Origin: Pterobdella sp. o SKG-2022
Lineage: Eukaryota; Annelida; Clitellata; Hirudinida; Piscicolidae
Direction of reading: 5' to 3'
Assembly (NCBI GenBank): GCA_964035795.1
Contig: OZ038321.1
Location: 25,387,781 to 25,451,780, forward strand
DNA length: 64,000 nt
The translations under genes and the position numbers were made by a program. Positions 13,301 through 25,245 of the stretch are shown here, piece after piece. Under the pieces are notes generated by a model. It saw nothing but the letters and a program-made list of their open reading frames with translations. It made no database searches and was not told the DNA's origin. Positions within the stretch are counted from its first letter, which is position 1. Every line of letters starts with the position of its first letter.

Positions 13301-16300
13301 ACGTAAAAAATTGAAATAGTTATTTTTTTTTTTTGCGAGTGGAATTTTTTTATGAACTCTCATAAAAGGCTCGCACTAAAGTTTTTGTTAATGTGAAGCC
13401 TTGCAAAACGCTTGCACGCCAAACTGCATAAGAAAATTAAGTTGTGTGGACCTCTTTTCAAGAATTCTTCTTCCTTTTTATCATTCCATTCATCAAAAGT
13501 GCGCATATTTGAAAAATTCTCAAAAATTTTATTTTTATTTTTTGTCATCGATTTAGTTTTCAAATAATTAAGACATTTCATGTTTTATTTTATGTATGTT
13601 TGTTCTTTGACAATTTCATCACTATTCTTGTCTGCAAAGGAGCTTAAGTGAGCTTTGTTCTCATCAATCTTTCATAGTAATAAATCAGCCAAAAAAATCC
13701 TATTTTATTATTTTTTCAATTAATGCATATTTAATTTCATATTTGTTTCATATCACCAGGTTTGACATGTTGGTGAATGGGGGTGGTGCAGTGACGCTAA
13801 CCTTTCAAAGGAAACCCTTCAAAAGAAGCAGCGTATCGGTTTTTGTCCCATGGAATCGCATGAGAGTCATCGACGATGTTGTCATGTCACCATTCCAACC
13901 ACCCACCCACGATACTTGGGAGAATGACACTTTGTCTTCGAAGATGCGGTTCGAGCTGTCTGGAGAGTGTGCTCTAGTGCGCCACGATTTTAAAAATTTA
14001 AGACCTGTTATTTACAGCAACTCTTTTCATAAGTCAACTTTTATAATGGATTCGTTTAAACCTCCATTGCAGCATTCTTCATCCAACCCTCTTGTAACTC
14101 CTTTCTCACTCCAGTCTGCCATCTTCCCTGAAACTCAAGTAACATTTGTGCTTTTTAATATCAATAATTTTTTATTTTATAGAAAAAAAGTAGCTTTCAA
14201 CATTTAGAATGTCTTCATCAATCGATTAAAGTTATTGAAATAATTGTACATAAGTTATCAGCGTCTAGGAGGAATAGTAATATTTCCCTGAATTCAAAAT
14301 TGCTTTTAATAATATATTTCAACAAAAAATTGTTTTCTTAAAAACAAACTTTCTTGAAAATTTTTTAGAAAATAATTTTAGATAAAATATTTTTTTTATG
14401 TCGGAATATTAAAAAAGATTAACCAATTAAATCCATTTGAAGAATCTCTTTCGAAATGTTTTCAAGTCTGCTTCTATTGATTTTTATTTGAATTTCAAAT
14501 GAATTAAATTTTTTTTCAAATGAATGCAAAAAAAGCCTTTGAGATTCTTCAAATAGTTGCAAAGATATCTATCTTCAAATATAAGGTCCATATAAGATTG
14601 AAGCTTGAAATAAGAAAAATTTTCAGAATATTCTACAAGCATTTCGGCGTGAAGAAAAATTTTAAGCACTTCTAAAAACATAAAATTTTTCACTTTTTGC
14701 GTCTAGCATTTTTATCTTCTCACATAGTTATTTCACCGAACATTTCCACCATTCGTTTCAATACTTGAAAAATAAGTGACAATCAATTTAATTGAAAAAG
14801 AAGATAAAAATGATGGAAATGAAGCTTCATGCTGAACATCAAACATCCCTCACATTCATCCAACCATCAAAACATTCCACCGCAGGTCGTGCAAGAAGCC
14901 ATCAACATTCCAGGCACCAAGGTGCGTCTCTTGTACCAGAGCAGTGACAGTCTTGACTACATGTCCACTGCCATGATTCAGCTGACAAAGAAAGACATAC
15001 CTGATGATCTGCTTTTTGTGCATCTTAAAGTGGTGGTTGAGGGTATTGTGTTCAAAGAGAAATTTGTAGCTTTAAGCAATTTGAAATACCAATACGCTTG
15101 GAACCGGAGAAATGCGTACAACGAAAAAGTTCACGGCGTGGCTGGTGTGGAAGGTCAGTGCCTTGTGTTCCGTGATTAAAATTTAAAACTCATGCTTCTA
15201 ACAAAATTTAATTTTCAGATAATTTTATTTTTATTTTTTTAGTGTAATTTAAAAAAAAACTCTAAAATCTTGTATTTTTTAAATGTGGTTTTTATATGTC
15301 GTGGCAAACAACTCGTAAAGTGTTGTAACAATAATGCTTAGAGGGATATAACACACCAAATTTAGTGAGTGTCGGCTACGAATACGAAAATTGCAATCAC
15401 GTGTTTTGGACCACAATTGTGACGTCACTGGATGCCTACGTCATGGTTTTTTCAGGAATGGGCGGTTGGAAATTGGATTTATACCACAGCTACAATTTTC
15501 AAGAAGGTCTGTGTGTGTTTTGTGAATATTATACCAGAAATATTAATTTTGAAAAGTTTCACACTTTTTTCATTGTTTCATAATTCTCATTAAAAATGTT
15601 TTTCATATTATCAAAATTCAAATGAACATAAAAAGCTTCAAAAAGTCATTTATCAAGAGTTAATGTTTTCAAAAGATTCCTCAACAATATTTTAGTTGCT
15701 CATTATTCTGCGCTTCCCTTCTGAATAAATTAAGCATGGCGTTTTGAGTCGCGTCTTACAAACGCTTTGAATATTCGATTGGGTGCCTTAGATTGAAAGC
15801 TTGTGACAAAGAGGATTTTTTTCGAAATATTTCTTCAAAATTTTTGTTCAAAAACGTAGAGTTTTTTATTGAGACTACCATGATTCAGGAACCGTTTACA
15901 AAGGGGATGGAGGTGTGTTGAAGATTGAAGACAAGGTTATGAAGACAGTTTTAGGCGATGGAAAACAGAGAGATTTAAATTGTAAAAACTGCCGACCAAA
16001 CGGAAAAGATTCTTGGAAGCTGTTGAGCCCTGTTGAAGTGGTTGCTTCTTCCGACGGCAGCCTCTTCATCGGTGATTACAACTTCATCAGAAAACTCAGT
16101 CCTTCCCGAGACTCTCTGCACAACATTTTGCAGCTTAGGTGGGCCTTTCTAATTTTTTGATTTTTAAACTTTCATATTTACTGAAAACTTAAAAAATAAA
16201 ATAATTAAAAGTGATAAAATGGGAAAAAGCAAAAAAATTAATATAAATTGAAATGTAAACAAGTAGAAACTATGAACAATTTTTCTTTCCCTCTTGGTTA

Positions 16301-19300
16301 TAGTCTTCACAACTAAGCGACAAACCAAAATGAATGGAAGCGAACAAATAAGTCGATAGATCTCACTTTTAAAAATATACCGAGTCATTTTGGTAACGAG
16401 TAATTGACCGGTAATTGACTTATCTTTGAAATAATGACGAAATATAGCATATATGCACATTATAGGTATTTAACATATGGTTGTGAACTTAGTAATTAAA
16501 AGCAAAATCACGTCGAACAAAATAAAGTTATAAAATCATTCATCGAAATAAAAAATAACTGAATTTTAAAATTTAAAAATGATATTTCCATAAGAAAATA
16601 TACTTCAGACCCTCTGAGACCCAAACCTAGTAGAACAGCCATGCTTTGAAAAACGAAGATTTATATAATTGTATACGCATTATCAATGCTTCCATATTCA
16701 TCAATACATAATGATATTCAGAAATCCTATGAAATTTAATATCAATATTTCTCGCTGAAATAAAATATGCACCGCAAACTCATGTAGAAATAACATATAA
16801 ATAAAAGTATCAGTTGTAAAAGTTGCTCTAGGAGTGTAGAGTTACATCTATGTAAACGAAAACTTCAAGCAGTTTTTTACGCTTCATGTTTATCTTTTTT
16901 TAAATTTTAAAAGATTTTTTTATGTGTTTCTTTTGAAAATTGTCTGTAGTTTTTGTCTACTTCAAATTCTTCTCTAGACATCTCTTTCAAATTCATGTCT
17001 AAACTTAAATTTCCTTTTCTAAGTCTTCGAAACTCAAGAAAATTAAGAATCCTTCTTTATTCAACAAAATTAAAGTTTTTATTTTGGTAATCAGCTGAAT
17101 TGGAATTTTTCAAAATTCATCCCCGAACTTCCAATCTTACTACATCGCGTTACAAAACTTCTTCATTTCATTGAGACTTGTTATCTTCTCCTTTATCGCC
17201 TCTTATTACCTCTTCGCCATATCATTCAACGCACCATCAACTCTAGTCGCAACTTTTTCTGTACAATTACTACTTGCAATCTAACTGAGTCTCCAGTCAC
17301 GAATACCTATTAGAAATTCTTTTGATGAAGCTAGCAAGAATCTCTGCTCACGTGACTATAGATACCATTCGTATTAAATTCCTTGTTTTTGTGTTGTGTT
17401 GCTATGTAAAGTACGTTTTGATAATAATATATGAACTTTATTATTTGAGCAACCAAGTACTTTTAATTATAAATTTCTTTATCATACAAAAAATTTGAAA
17501 TCGACCAAATATTTCAGAAACATGATACATATCAACAAAATATACTGATTCTCTTTCCCACATCACAACAGTGCCTACGACTTGCCCTACAAATACCACA
17601 TGGCTGTTAACCCCACTGATAATTCTTTATATCTCTCAGACTATAAAAACTTTCAAATAATACGCATACTACAAACCGACCAAGAGCCGAAAGATCTGTT
17701 TAAGAATTATGAAGTTGTGGTTGGTTCAGGGCAGCAATGTCTTCCATCATCTTCGTCTTCTTCCTCCTCCTTCGATTCCTCATTCAATTCTATATCTGAA
17801 AAAAATCCATCCTCTTATTTTGATTGCAGAGATGGCTATCTTGCGAAAAACGCTAAATTACACCATCCCAAAGGTTTTCAATGGATTGATTCATAAAATT
17901 CGCTTTTATGCTAAAAAGAAATTTTTAAGAAGAAGAAAATTGTTTTTTAATTGAAATTAAAATTTTGCAAAAATTTTCAAAGAAAACTTCATTTAACAGC
18001 ATTTAGAACATTTCAATAAAGTTGTAATGTATTATCAAAACCCAATCAGCCGTGGCTATAGATAAAGACAATGTGATGTTTATAGCGGATGGGACCAGCA
18101 TAAGATACGTTGATAAAGATGGAATCATAAATACATTAATAGGTTTAATTGATTTATGGTTTTTATTTAATGTTTTATTTGAACTATAAAGAAATGAATT
18201 TGTTAAAAGTTGCTATGGAATCCATTTTTATGTCATGGAGTATTTGACGCATCAACTTCTGTTTAGCGTAAAACTTATGGAAAGTTAATGAAGAAGTAAC
18301 AAGATTTCATGATATTTTTTTTTTGGCTTATTGGAAATATATAAAAAAACTATAAAAACCCTATTATGCAAAAAAATTTTTTATGCAAAAAAATCTATAC
18401 CTGCTTTTTCAATTTTTTGCAGTAATGCATACCAGTTTTATCGAAAATTGATTCTTTTTTTATGATTGTAGAAAAATAAAAAAAATAAAATCTCAGAGAA
18501 AAAGGTATATGAATGCGAATCTTTTGTTTCTTAATGGAATTTCAAACACCCATTTAGGCAACAGAGGTACAATCAAACATCGAAAACCATTTCCCTGCGA
18601 AGGATATGCAAAACCTCAAAATGTTGGTCTTTTATACATTGAAAATTATCAGTCATTCTGTTTTATTTTTGATGAATTTTCTATTATTTAAAAAAAATGA
18701 ATATTATTCAAAAAGTATTTTTTTTAGAAATAGTTTGAAGTATTTTATATTTTATACTCCGACGTATTAATGACAGCCATATTTCAATAAAAACTTTTAA
18801 AGTTCCACCAATAAAAACTTTCTTCTTTTTAATTTTCTCTGTTCAAAAAATATTATTTCAAATTTAAAAAGATTAAAATTTTGTAGGTTATGTTCTACTG
18901 GCCCGTATCCTTAGCCGTCAACCCTCTTGACAACAGTTTGCATATTTTAGATGATAATGTCGTGTATAAGATGACTAGAGAAGGATGGGTACAAAAAGTT
19001 GCAGGAATCTTGGAACATTGCTATCAAAAAAATAGTGATTATAACACCAACCAAAACGTCAGTAAGCGTGTATACTACCAGCACAAACATCGACATGAAA
19101 GCATCGACAACACTGAAGAATTGTACAGTCATTATTACCATTATGATGTGCATAAAGAAACAAATGGAAGCAACATTCATCACACTGAGAAGGAATTCCA
19201 ATTAAACCAAGCCTACCATATCAGTTTTTCTCCCGATGGTGTTTTACATATTATTGAGAACAATGGAAAAAATATAAACAGGGTAATATCATTAGATTCA

Positions 19301-22300
19301 CAAGGTAAACGTACATTAGTAGCAGGTTTGGAGGAAAATGCGTGTGATTGCAGTGAAGCGGTTCGTGGGTGTGACTGTTTTGACGATAGGGAGCACGAAG
19401 CCACATCCACTCCATTGAACTCTCCCAGCTCTACCACCTTCACTCCTGACGGAGTTTTGTACATAGCTGATACGGGAAATAAACGAATTCGGTCGGTCAG
19501 TTTGAAAGCACGGGAAGTTAATGATGCAGATCAAATAATAGTGCCAGACGGGGATTACACTTACCATTTCAACAAATTTGGACATCACGTGAGCACCGTA
19601 GCCTCGTGGACAGGCATTCTCTTGTATAACTTCACTCACAACAACCAAATCCCAGTTTCTCTCGAAAGTATAACCGATCATTTGGGCAACATCATTGAAA
19701 TTAAACAGGTTTATGGACTGAATTACAAGTTAATCGTGAACGACCAGTTGACAAACTGGATCGTGGTGAATCCAATGGGTCAAGTTGAGGTACTTCTTAA
19801 AACCATATCTAATGCTTCGCAATTGATTATCTCAAATATTTTTTGGCAGGCGTTTAAGTCTGAAAATAAAAGATTGACTCGTAATTTTTCATATTCCACC
19901 GCCAACCAACTCATCCATTCATCTGAAGACAGCAATGGCAACATTGTAGTTTATGAATACAACAACATAGGCAAGTGATTTTAAATCAGGATGTAATTTT
20001 GAAAAGATTCATTAAAAATTTTGAATGTCAAAAACTTTCCGAATATTTTATAAGCCACGTTATAAGACTTCAAAAACATTTCATGCTTTTCAAAAAAGTA
20101 ATTTGTTGCAAACATATTCAAAAGTTAATATGTATTAAAAAAGCTATTAGCTTAAATATAAAGTTGTCCCATATTAATACGCTTGATGTATTTTATCAAG
20201 GGCTTTACATTCCCATCGACGAAAATTAAACTTTTTAATGGAATGACACACTTCAAAAATTTTTATCATTTAATTACGACTTAATTACGATTTCGTTTTT
20301 AATATTTTCTCAAACGCAATAAGCTAATCTATCAAAACATAAAATAAAAAATTTTTAAACTTTTTTCAAAAATCTAATTAACTTATAAAATTAAAATTCT
20401 GTAATCAGGTCGATTGACAAACTACATCTTATCAAACGGAGTAAAAAAGTTCATAAAAACCGACCTTGTGGATGGCAGTTTTTTGAGAGGGGGAATTCTC
20501 ACAGAGGTTGTCAATGAGAGAGGAGACACGGAAGAGGGTTTTATATTCAACCAAAATGCCGTCTTTTTATTCTACGGTATATTTTTATCTTTAGAATCGC
20601 AACCTTTATGGATTTTATAGATTTTTTCTCTTAGCTGATTCATTTTTAAATAAGTTGGCGGTTTTATATTTAAAAATTTTTAAGAAAAATGTCACTGATT
20701 AAACTTGGCAGGTGGAAAGTACCAAAAAACAGTGTGGAGGAATGAATTAGGATTAGGATCTAGTGATAATATGAAGACAAGATTATCTTTGCGAAACTAC
20801 AACAAAAACGTTGACAAAAATGTTTTTTTGAGCGGGTTGCGAGCCCAAGTAGAGAACATAATTGATTTTGAAAGCATTTGGTTAATAAGAAGTGACTCTA
20901 AAATGTCTACCAAGCGACTAATGGTTTTTTTTGTTTTCAATAAATTACTTTTCTAATTAACTCTTTTTCTATTATCCCTATATTTACCTGCCAAACTTGA
21001 CAGATTTTTAGTTTTATAATGTAAAAAGTTAACTTTTCCATGAAACTACAACTTCAATTATCTAAATGTTTCCAACAGTTGAAAGATTTCAAAGCTGAAA
21101 AAAATAAATTTTATGTTATTGATGAAAGTCACCAAGACCTCTCAAGCACCCTCATATATATCGAAAAAAATCTAAACGAGCAAACCACTACAGTTTTCAA
21201 CCGAAACATGCAGAGATTGCTTTCAATTAAATACAACCATTTGCAATTACCGGTATCTATTGAACCAATTGGCAAAATCGAAGGAATATATTTTACTTAC
21301 AACAACGAAAGCAAAAATAGTATTGAAAACAAGCGTCACAACAATCTTTATAGTGTGAGACTGACATCTTGGAAAAGAGCTAATTTATTGGTGAGTTTTT
21401 TGTACGATAAAGAAATGAGAGTGAAAGAACTCCGAGTGAACAATAAAATATACAAACGGTTTTTGTACAATTTCTCTGGCCCTCAGGTTAAAATTTTTTT
21501 TTTAATTTTCATGTTTAAACTTTGAAAATGAATTTTGCGTATTCAATTGTCGTTTTATAAATCTTTCTACCATATTTTCTGACGCTATACTTCATTGAAT
21601 TTTATTGGTGTGTACTCAATTTTGTCATAAAAGAAACATGAAGATGACATTAAAGTCATAAATTTATCTAAAGCTTTCTTCATAATTTTATTAAGCCTTC
21701 TGAAGTGCACTTGGCGAGTGGAAACCGCTACAAATTACACTATGACAGCTTCTCTAACATTCGAGGCTTCGTAAGCGCTTCAGGATTAGAGTTCTCCGTA
21801 CATTCCTATGTATCATTTGGATTCCAAAGACAACTATTCAAAACGCCAATCATGACAATCACCCACAATAATCAATCAAACGGCTTCTCTCGAAATGTTG
21901 TTTCGAGCCAAAGCCACAACAATTCAGATAACAATAACAAAATCCGTAAAAACCACTACTTCAGAGATTTTGATTTTAAAGGAAGACCTCTTTCCGTCCA
22001 TTTTCCCAGTGGTTTTCGTCGCATAACTTACCATTACAGTCGTCACGGCAATAGGGTTTCAGTTTTCCACGACTACACTGACCAACTTTTCAACTTCGAC
22101 CCTCACAACCCTGCTTTTCTCAAGTCTTGTGGTATCAAAGAAAAAATATTTCCTTATTTCGAATCTTCAACAAATTTCGAGGTGATATTTAGAATTTTTC
22201 AAAGATTTCACAACTTTCAGCTTTAAAAATCGTGAATAGTTGTTTTTCTTTATTGATTTTTAACAAATACTTGCACCGTGAGAGTTGTTACAATCAAGTC

Positions 22301-25245
22301 TCTCGACCATCATTCGGTGTCAAATTTTTGCATGCCATTCATTACACGTTGCTTAGTAACGTTTTATATAATTATTTATCTATGGAAAAAGAATATTTGA
22401 CTCAATTTCTACATCAATAATTTTTTCAGGGCGTTGGTTACTTGATTATAAGACATTCGACAAGAATATCCTTTTCAGATAATAACAATAAGATCGACGA
22501 AGAAGTAAAAGAATTCAACGAGAGATATTCAAAAATGCCCGTTGAGGCTAATTATGGATATGAATTCGACAGCATGGGTCGCATGGTGCGCATGAACTCG
22601 CACATTAATGGCTTTCAGCTACCAGATCAGGATCCCATCAAATACTCGCAAGACAAAGGCCATTCTGAACATTATAATGGCTTCACTATTGATAGAACAA
22701 GCATGCAAAGAGAATTTATTTCTGATAAAAACGTTAAAATTGTTCGAGAATATGATTCTTTCCGCCGCCTGTCGCATGTGTCGTACATCTTCCAAAACCA
22801 TCTGGTCTTTTATATCGAGATCGAAAGGGACTCATTCACGGATGAGGTGAAGTCATGGAAGAAGAAGATAGAATCGAACAGTGCAAAGCTTTATGAAAAC
22901 CTGTATGACGTTGATGGAAATTTAGTGGAAGTTTTAGTTGAAAACCAACCTGCATGGAAGCTAGCTTATGATAAAGATGGTTTCATCAGTGAAGTTTCCT
23001 ATCATAAGTCTGTCAAGAAGATAGAACTTGATGAACGAGGTTGTGTGCAAAGTGTGGATGCATTGAAGTATGAATATGATGGAGATGGCTTTTTATCAAA
23101 GAAGGGATCTCAAACTTTTGAATTTGACTCTTCCTCTAAACTCAAAAGATCTTTCCAGAATAAAGCTTTTGATGTCCGGTAATTTGAAAAATTATTTTTT
23201 TCGAAATTGACTTTTTTCTTTCAAAAACAAATTTGATAATTTTAGCAAAAATCTTGGTTTTGTTTTTCATTTTTCAGATTCATATTTTGAAAAATTACCA
23301 CACTTAAAATATCATTAAAATCATTTATAACACACTCGAAAATTCTAAAAGTCACTATGTTGATTATTTAATGATCCAAATAATTGTGGGGAAAAAGTGG
23401 CTCACTTTAATAAAACCTATATATCTTTGACATTTTTGTTTTTAGTTTTGCTGTTTTAAGTATCAGCCACGCTGATCTTACATCATCACAGGTATTATTA
23501 TGACGCTCTGGATCGTCTGGTCTTACGTCACGAACGGCTTACTGATGATGTAACATATTACTTTTATGCAAATATCTTGAAACCTTTAATGTTAACACAT
23601 ACCTTACAAAACAACAACTATAAACGCCAAAAACGACCGCCTAATGGCAAATACCACAAGAGCAATGAAGATTTATCTGCAGACAAGCTTGTTATGACAG
23701 AGTACCTTTATGATATCAACGATAATGTCATTTCTGTACGTCGCTATGGAGAGAATGATGTTAAATTGTTTTACATTGGCATCGATGCCTCAGCTTCACC
23801 ACATGTTGTCATGGACGAGATAGGTACAATAGATTCATACATCATTTATTCAGACCTTATTTTTCTTAATTAAAATTTCGTTAAAATTTCCGACTAACAA
23901 TTGTAATTTCATTTTAAACTTTCAATTGATTTCTAACAGGAAATGTGCTCAGACAAGTTGACTACGATCCATTAGGACAACAGTTGCAAACGGAAGGCGA
24001 CGATGAATACATAGTTTTGGGATATCGTGGTGGCTACTACGACATGTGTACTGGTATGCTGATGTTCCAAGCTGGTGTCAAAGTGTACGACCCGGAGATT
24101 GGTCGGTATGTAGCACCTGATTACTCTGGTGTTTTGGACCATTTTTCTCAGCTTCTCTGGAGGCCTGAAGATTTTGCTCATCTGTACAAAATGAACTTCA
24201 AACAACCATCTTATTTCTCTTCTCCCCACACTGAGTTGTCTACTCTAACTGGTAAACTTTCAGTCATTTGAAAAAACAATTTTAAGTTTCAAAACACTTG
24301 AAATCTTTTAATTTATTATATTTTTTTAATTCAATGACAGATGTAAACCAATGGTTGAGTAATTTTGGATACGATATGAAATCCTACTTTCCTTCAATCG
24401 AACATTTCACCACTCCATTCAAACACTTTCTTCCGGCTTCCATCTACCCAATTAACTGCATGCCCGCTCATTCCTCCCTTGTCAGATCGTCTCTACACTG
24501 TGCCTTCACTGAACAAACATCCGAACACCTCAACAACTTTCTTTTCACACAAATTTCTAAGTTGCAGAATACTCATCTTTTTCCACCTACCCTATCTTTT
24601 TCAACTGTGCTTCCCATTTTCGGCAAGAAAATCTTATTGTCTTCTGTTGATTCTGATGGACAAGCAGGCATTGTTGAAATAACAGCTCTTAATGACGCTA
24701 ATACCGCCTTGAGTCTTATTACTTCCACGCTTCTAAATAATTCTCTCCTTGTATATCCACATTATAATGCCAAATCAAAAGATGTACACCACTTTATCAG
24801 GCAATACAGTAGTGGCGAAGATGACATCAGTGCTTTAAGATTGAGGCCTGAAGGAGTTATACAAGGCCTCGTAGTGAATGTTAAAAAAAACCCGCATGAT
24901 AAAAACAAAGCAGAAATCAAAATCCACGGTAACCACACAGTTGTTCACATCAAGTTTGGTGTGTCACCAGAAGAAGAAAGACAACGTATAATAAACCATG
25001 CCAAGTCCAAAACTCTCGAAGTTGCTTGGAGGCTCGAACAGCAGCTTGCTTTTGAAAATAAGTCAAGTGCAACCAAATGGTCACAATCTCAACGCCATGA
25101 GCTTTTATCAAGCGGACGAGTGTCGCGTGTTACAGCGAAGTATTTGAGAGATGTTAGAATTTTTCCAGAGCTCTTAGATGACCCTAAAAACGTTGAATTT
25201 ATTGCATTGGAAGATACAGAAGAAGCCAACCTGCTAGAACTTTAA
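1351..25245 (+). CDS. Teneurin (Ten-m/Odz), 5'-partial, 25 exons
   Basis: Teneurins are large type II transmembrane adhesion receptors that act at cell contacts and synapses. The window holds the extracellular part; the cytoplasmic and transmembrane exons lie off the left edge. The 25 exons total 7,263 nt, which is 2,420 codons plus a stop. Every exon joins the next in phase, which supports the model. Domains in order: a short beta-rich segment, EGF repeats, a Cys-rich linker, a TTR-like/FN-plug region, an NHL propeller, a YD (RHS) shell, and a Tox-GHH-type C-terminus ending at the TAA at 25243-25245. Vertebrate teneurins are about 2,700-2,800 residues, so most of the protein is here. Several 3' splice sites lack a good pyrimidine tract, and one intron fits a GC-AG pair (19971). 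The exon blocks are listed in the following entries. Confidence 0.96.
5089..5222. repeat. AAT/AAC simple repeat in teneurin intron
   Basis: Imperfect AAT, AAC and AAG triplets lie just before the EGF exon at 5258. They give rise to several long Ile/Leu/Phe-rich open frames on the minus strand, which are artefacts. The tract replaces the usual pyrimidine-rich region of that exon's 3' splice site. Confidence 0.85.
5336..5860 (+). other. UG-rich intronic tract
   Basis: For about 500 nt directly after the 5' splice site at 5332 the plus (transcribed) strand is very rich in G and T and poor in C, with repeated TGTTGTG, GTGTTTTGT and TGTGTG words. The base skew stops near 5870. Such tracts can bind UG-binding splicing factors, but no function can be shown from sequence alone. 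Confidence 0.6.
7321..8528 (+). other. Teneurin intron, nothing recognised
   Basis: Intron between the double-EGF exon and the next EGF exon. A short TTTATATAGCACTGCC stretch near 7714 slightly resembles the 3' tail motif of some LINEs (TTTATATAGCGCC) but is too short to call. Confidence 0.5.
9483..12599 (+). other. Long teneurin intron
   Basis: A 3.1-kb intron with no coding exon that I can support. It contains one copy of the dispersed hammerhead-like repeat (see 9650-9712). Short open frames at 10473-10870 and 11203-11412 are A+T-driven and resemble no known protein. Confidence 0.6.
9650..9712 (+). repeat. Dispersed hammerhead-like repeat, copy A
   Basis: Reads TACTTGATGATG, a short paired segment (GTTAG...CTTAC), CGAAAAGCTTCG, then an AATTTAATAAAC tail. 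The same order recurs at seven other places in this window. See the finding on the repeat family. Confidence 0.65.
12720..13759 (+). other. Teneurin intron, nothing recognised
   Basis: A+T-rich intron between the two TTR-like exons. Open frames at 12959-13237 (+) and 13360-13581 (-) are low in complexity and match nothing I know. Confidence 0.5.
14139..14885 (+). other. Teneurin intron, nothing recognised
   Basis: A+T-rich intron. It ends in an unusual acceptor (ACATTCCACCGCAG) without a long pyrimidine tract. Confidence 0.5.
15366..19970 (+). other. Teneurin NHL propeller and start of YD shell
   Basis: Exons: 15366-15506, 15889-16138, 17572-17873, 18050-18142, 18558-18622, 18887-19970. NHL-type blades are visible as [57 protein letters not shown] and [19 protein letters not shown]. 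The blade encoded near 17740 carries a poly-serine run, and the one near 19030-19190 carries a His/Tyr/Asn-rich insert; neither occurs in the family as I know it. The 1,084-nt exon runs on into the YD shell ([14 protein letters not shown], then YEYNNIG). It ends at 19970 before GCAAGT, read as a GC-AG intron because G+GT gives the expected GRLTNY. Confidence 0.92.
16139..17571 (+). other. Teneurin intron, nothing recognised
   Basis: A 1.4-kb intron between propeller exons. I see no coding exon, RNA gene or mobile element in it. Confidence 0.5.
20409..24251 (+). other. Teneurin YD (RHS) shell
   Basis: Exons: 20409-20576, 20712-20923, 21079-21486, 21696-22181, 22430-23178, 23492-23823, 23940-24251. 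These encode the tyrosine-aspartate repeat barrel. Recognisable units are [59 protein letters not shown] and [12 protein letters not shown]. The segment [10 protein letters not shown] then [24 protein letters not shown] is the RHS-associated core that closes the shell. Conservation is weaker from 20.4 to 22.2 kb, where only frame continuity and composition support the exons. Confidence 0.88.
24341..25245 (+). other. Teneurin C-terminal Tox-GHH/TCAP region, last exon
   Basis: A single 905-nt exon encodes the C-terminal linker and the Tox-GHH-like domain, an inactive relative of bacterial nucleases that sits outside the YD shell. Family landmarks are [11 protein letters not shown] (vertebrate KSWLVMFGF), [32 protein letters not shown], and [14 protein letters not shown] near the end. 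The protein ends in ...ANLLEL without the Gly-Lys-Arg amidation signal seen at the end of vertebrate teneurins, and I see no clear furin site before it. The stop is at 25243-25245; a possible AATAAA lies at 25262-25267. Confidence 0.93.

Larger units (their letters stand above)
12600..15153 (+). other. Teneurin TTR-like and FN-plug region
   Basis: Exons: 12600-12719, 13760-14138, 14886-15153. The first carries [18 protein letters not shown], matching the teneurin RGQVV...DGTPL strand of the transthyretin-like domain. The second continues with [11 protein letters not shown] and [16 protein letters not shown], which correspond to the FDLVAIGG and WLPWNQF motifs. The third contains VHLKVVVEG and [15 protein letters not shown], matching the strand before the propeller. 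The first junction (donor 9483, acceptor 12599) was chosen because AC+A restores the frame into RRVSV. Confidence 0.9.

Noticed and set aside
24298..25245. Start of the last teneurin exon at an ATG at 24298
   Set aside because: The acceptor CAATGACAG at 24340 joins the preceding exon in phase and gives the conserved [10 protein letters not shown]; the upstream ATG is intronic.
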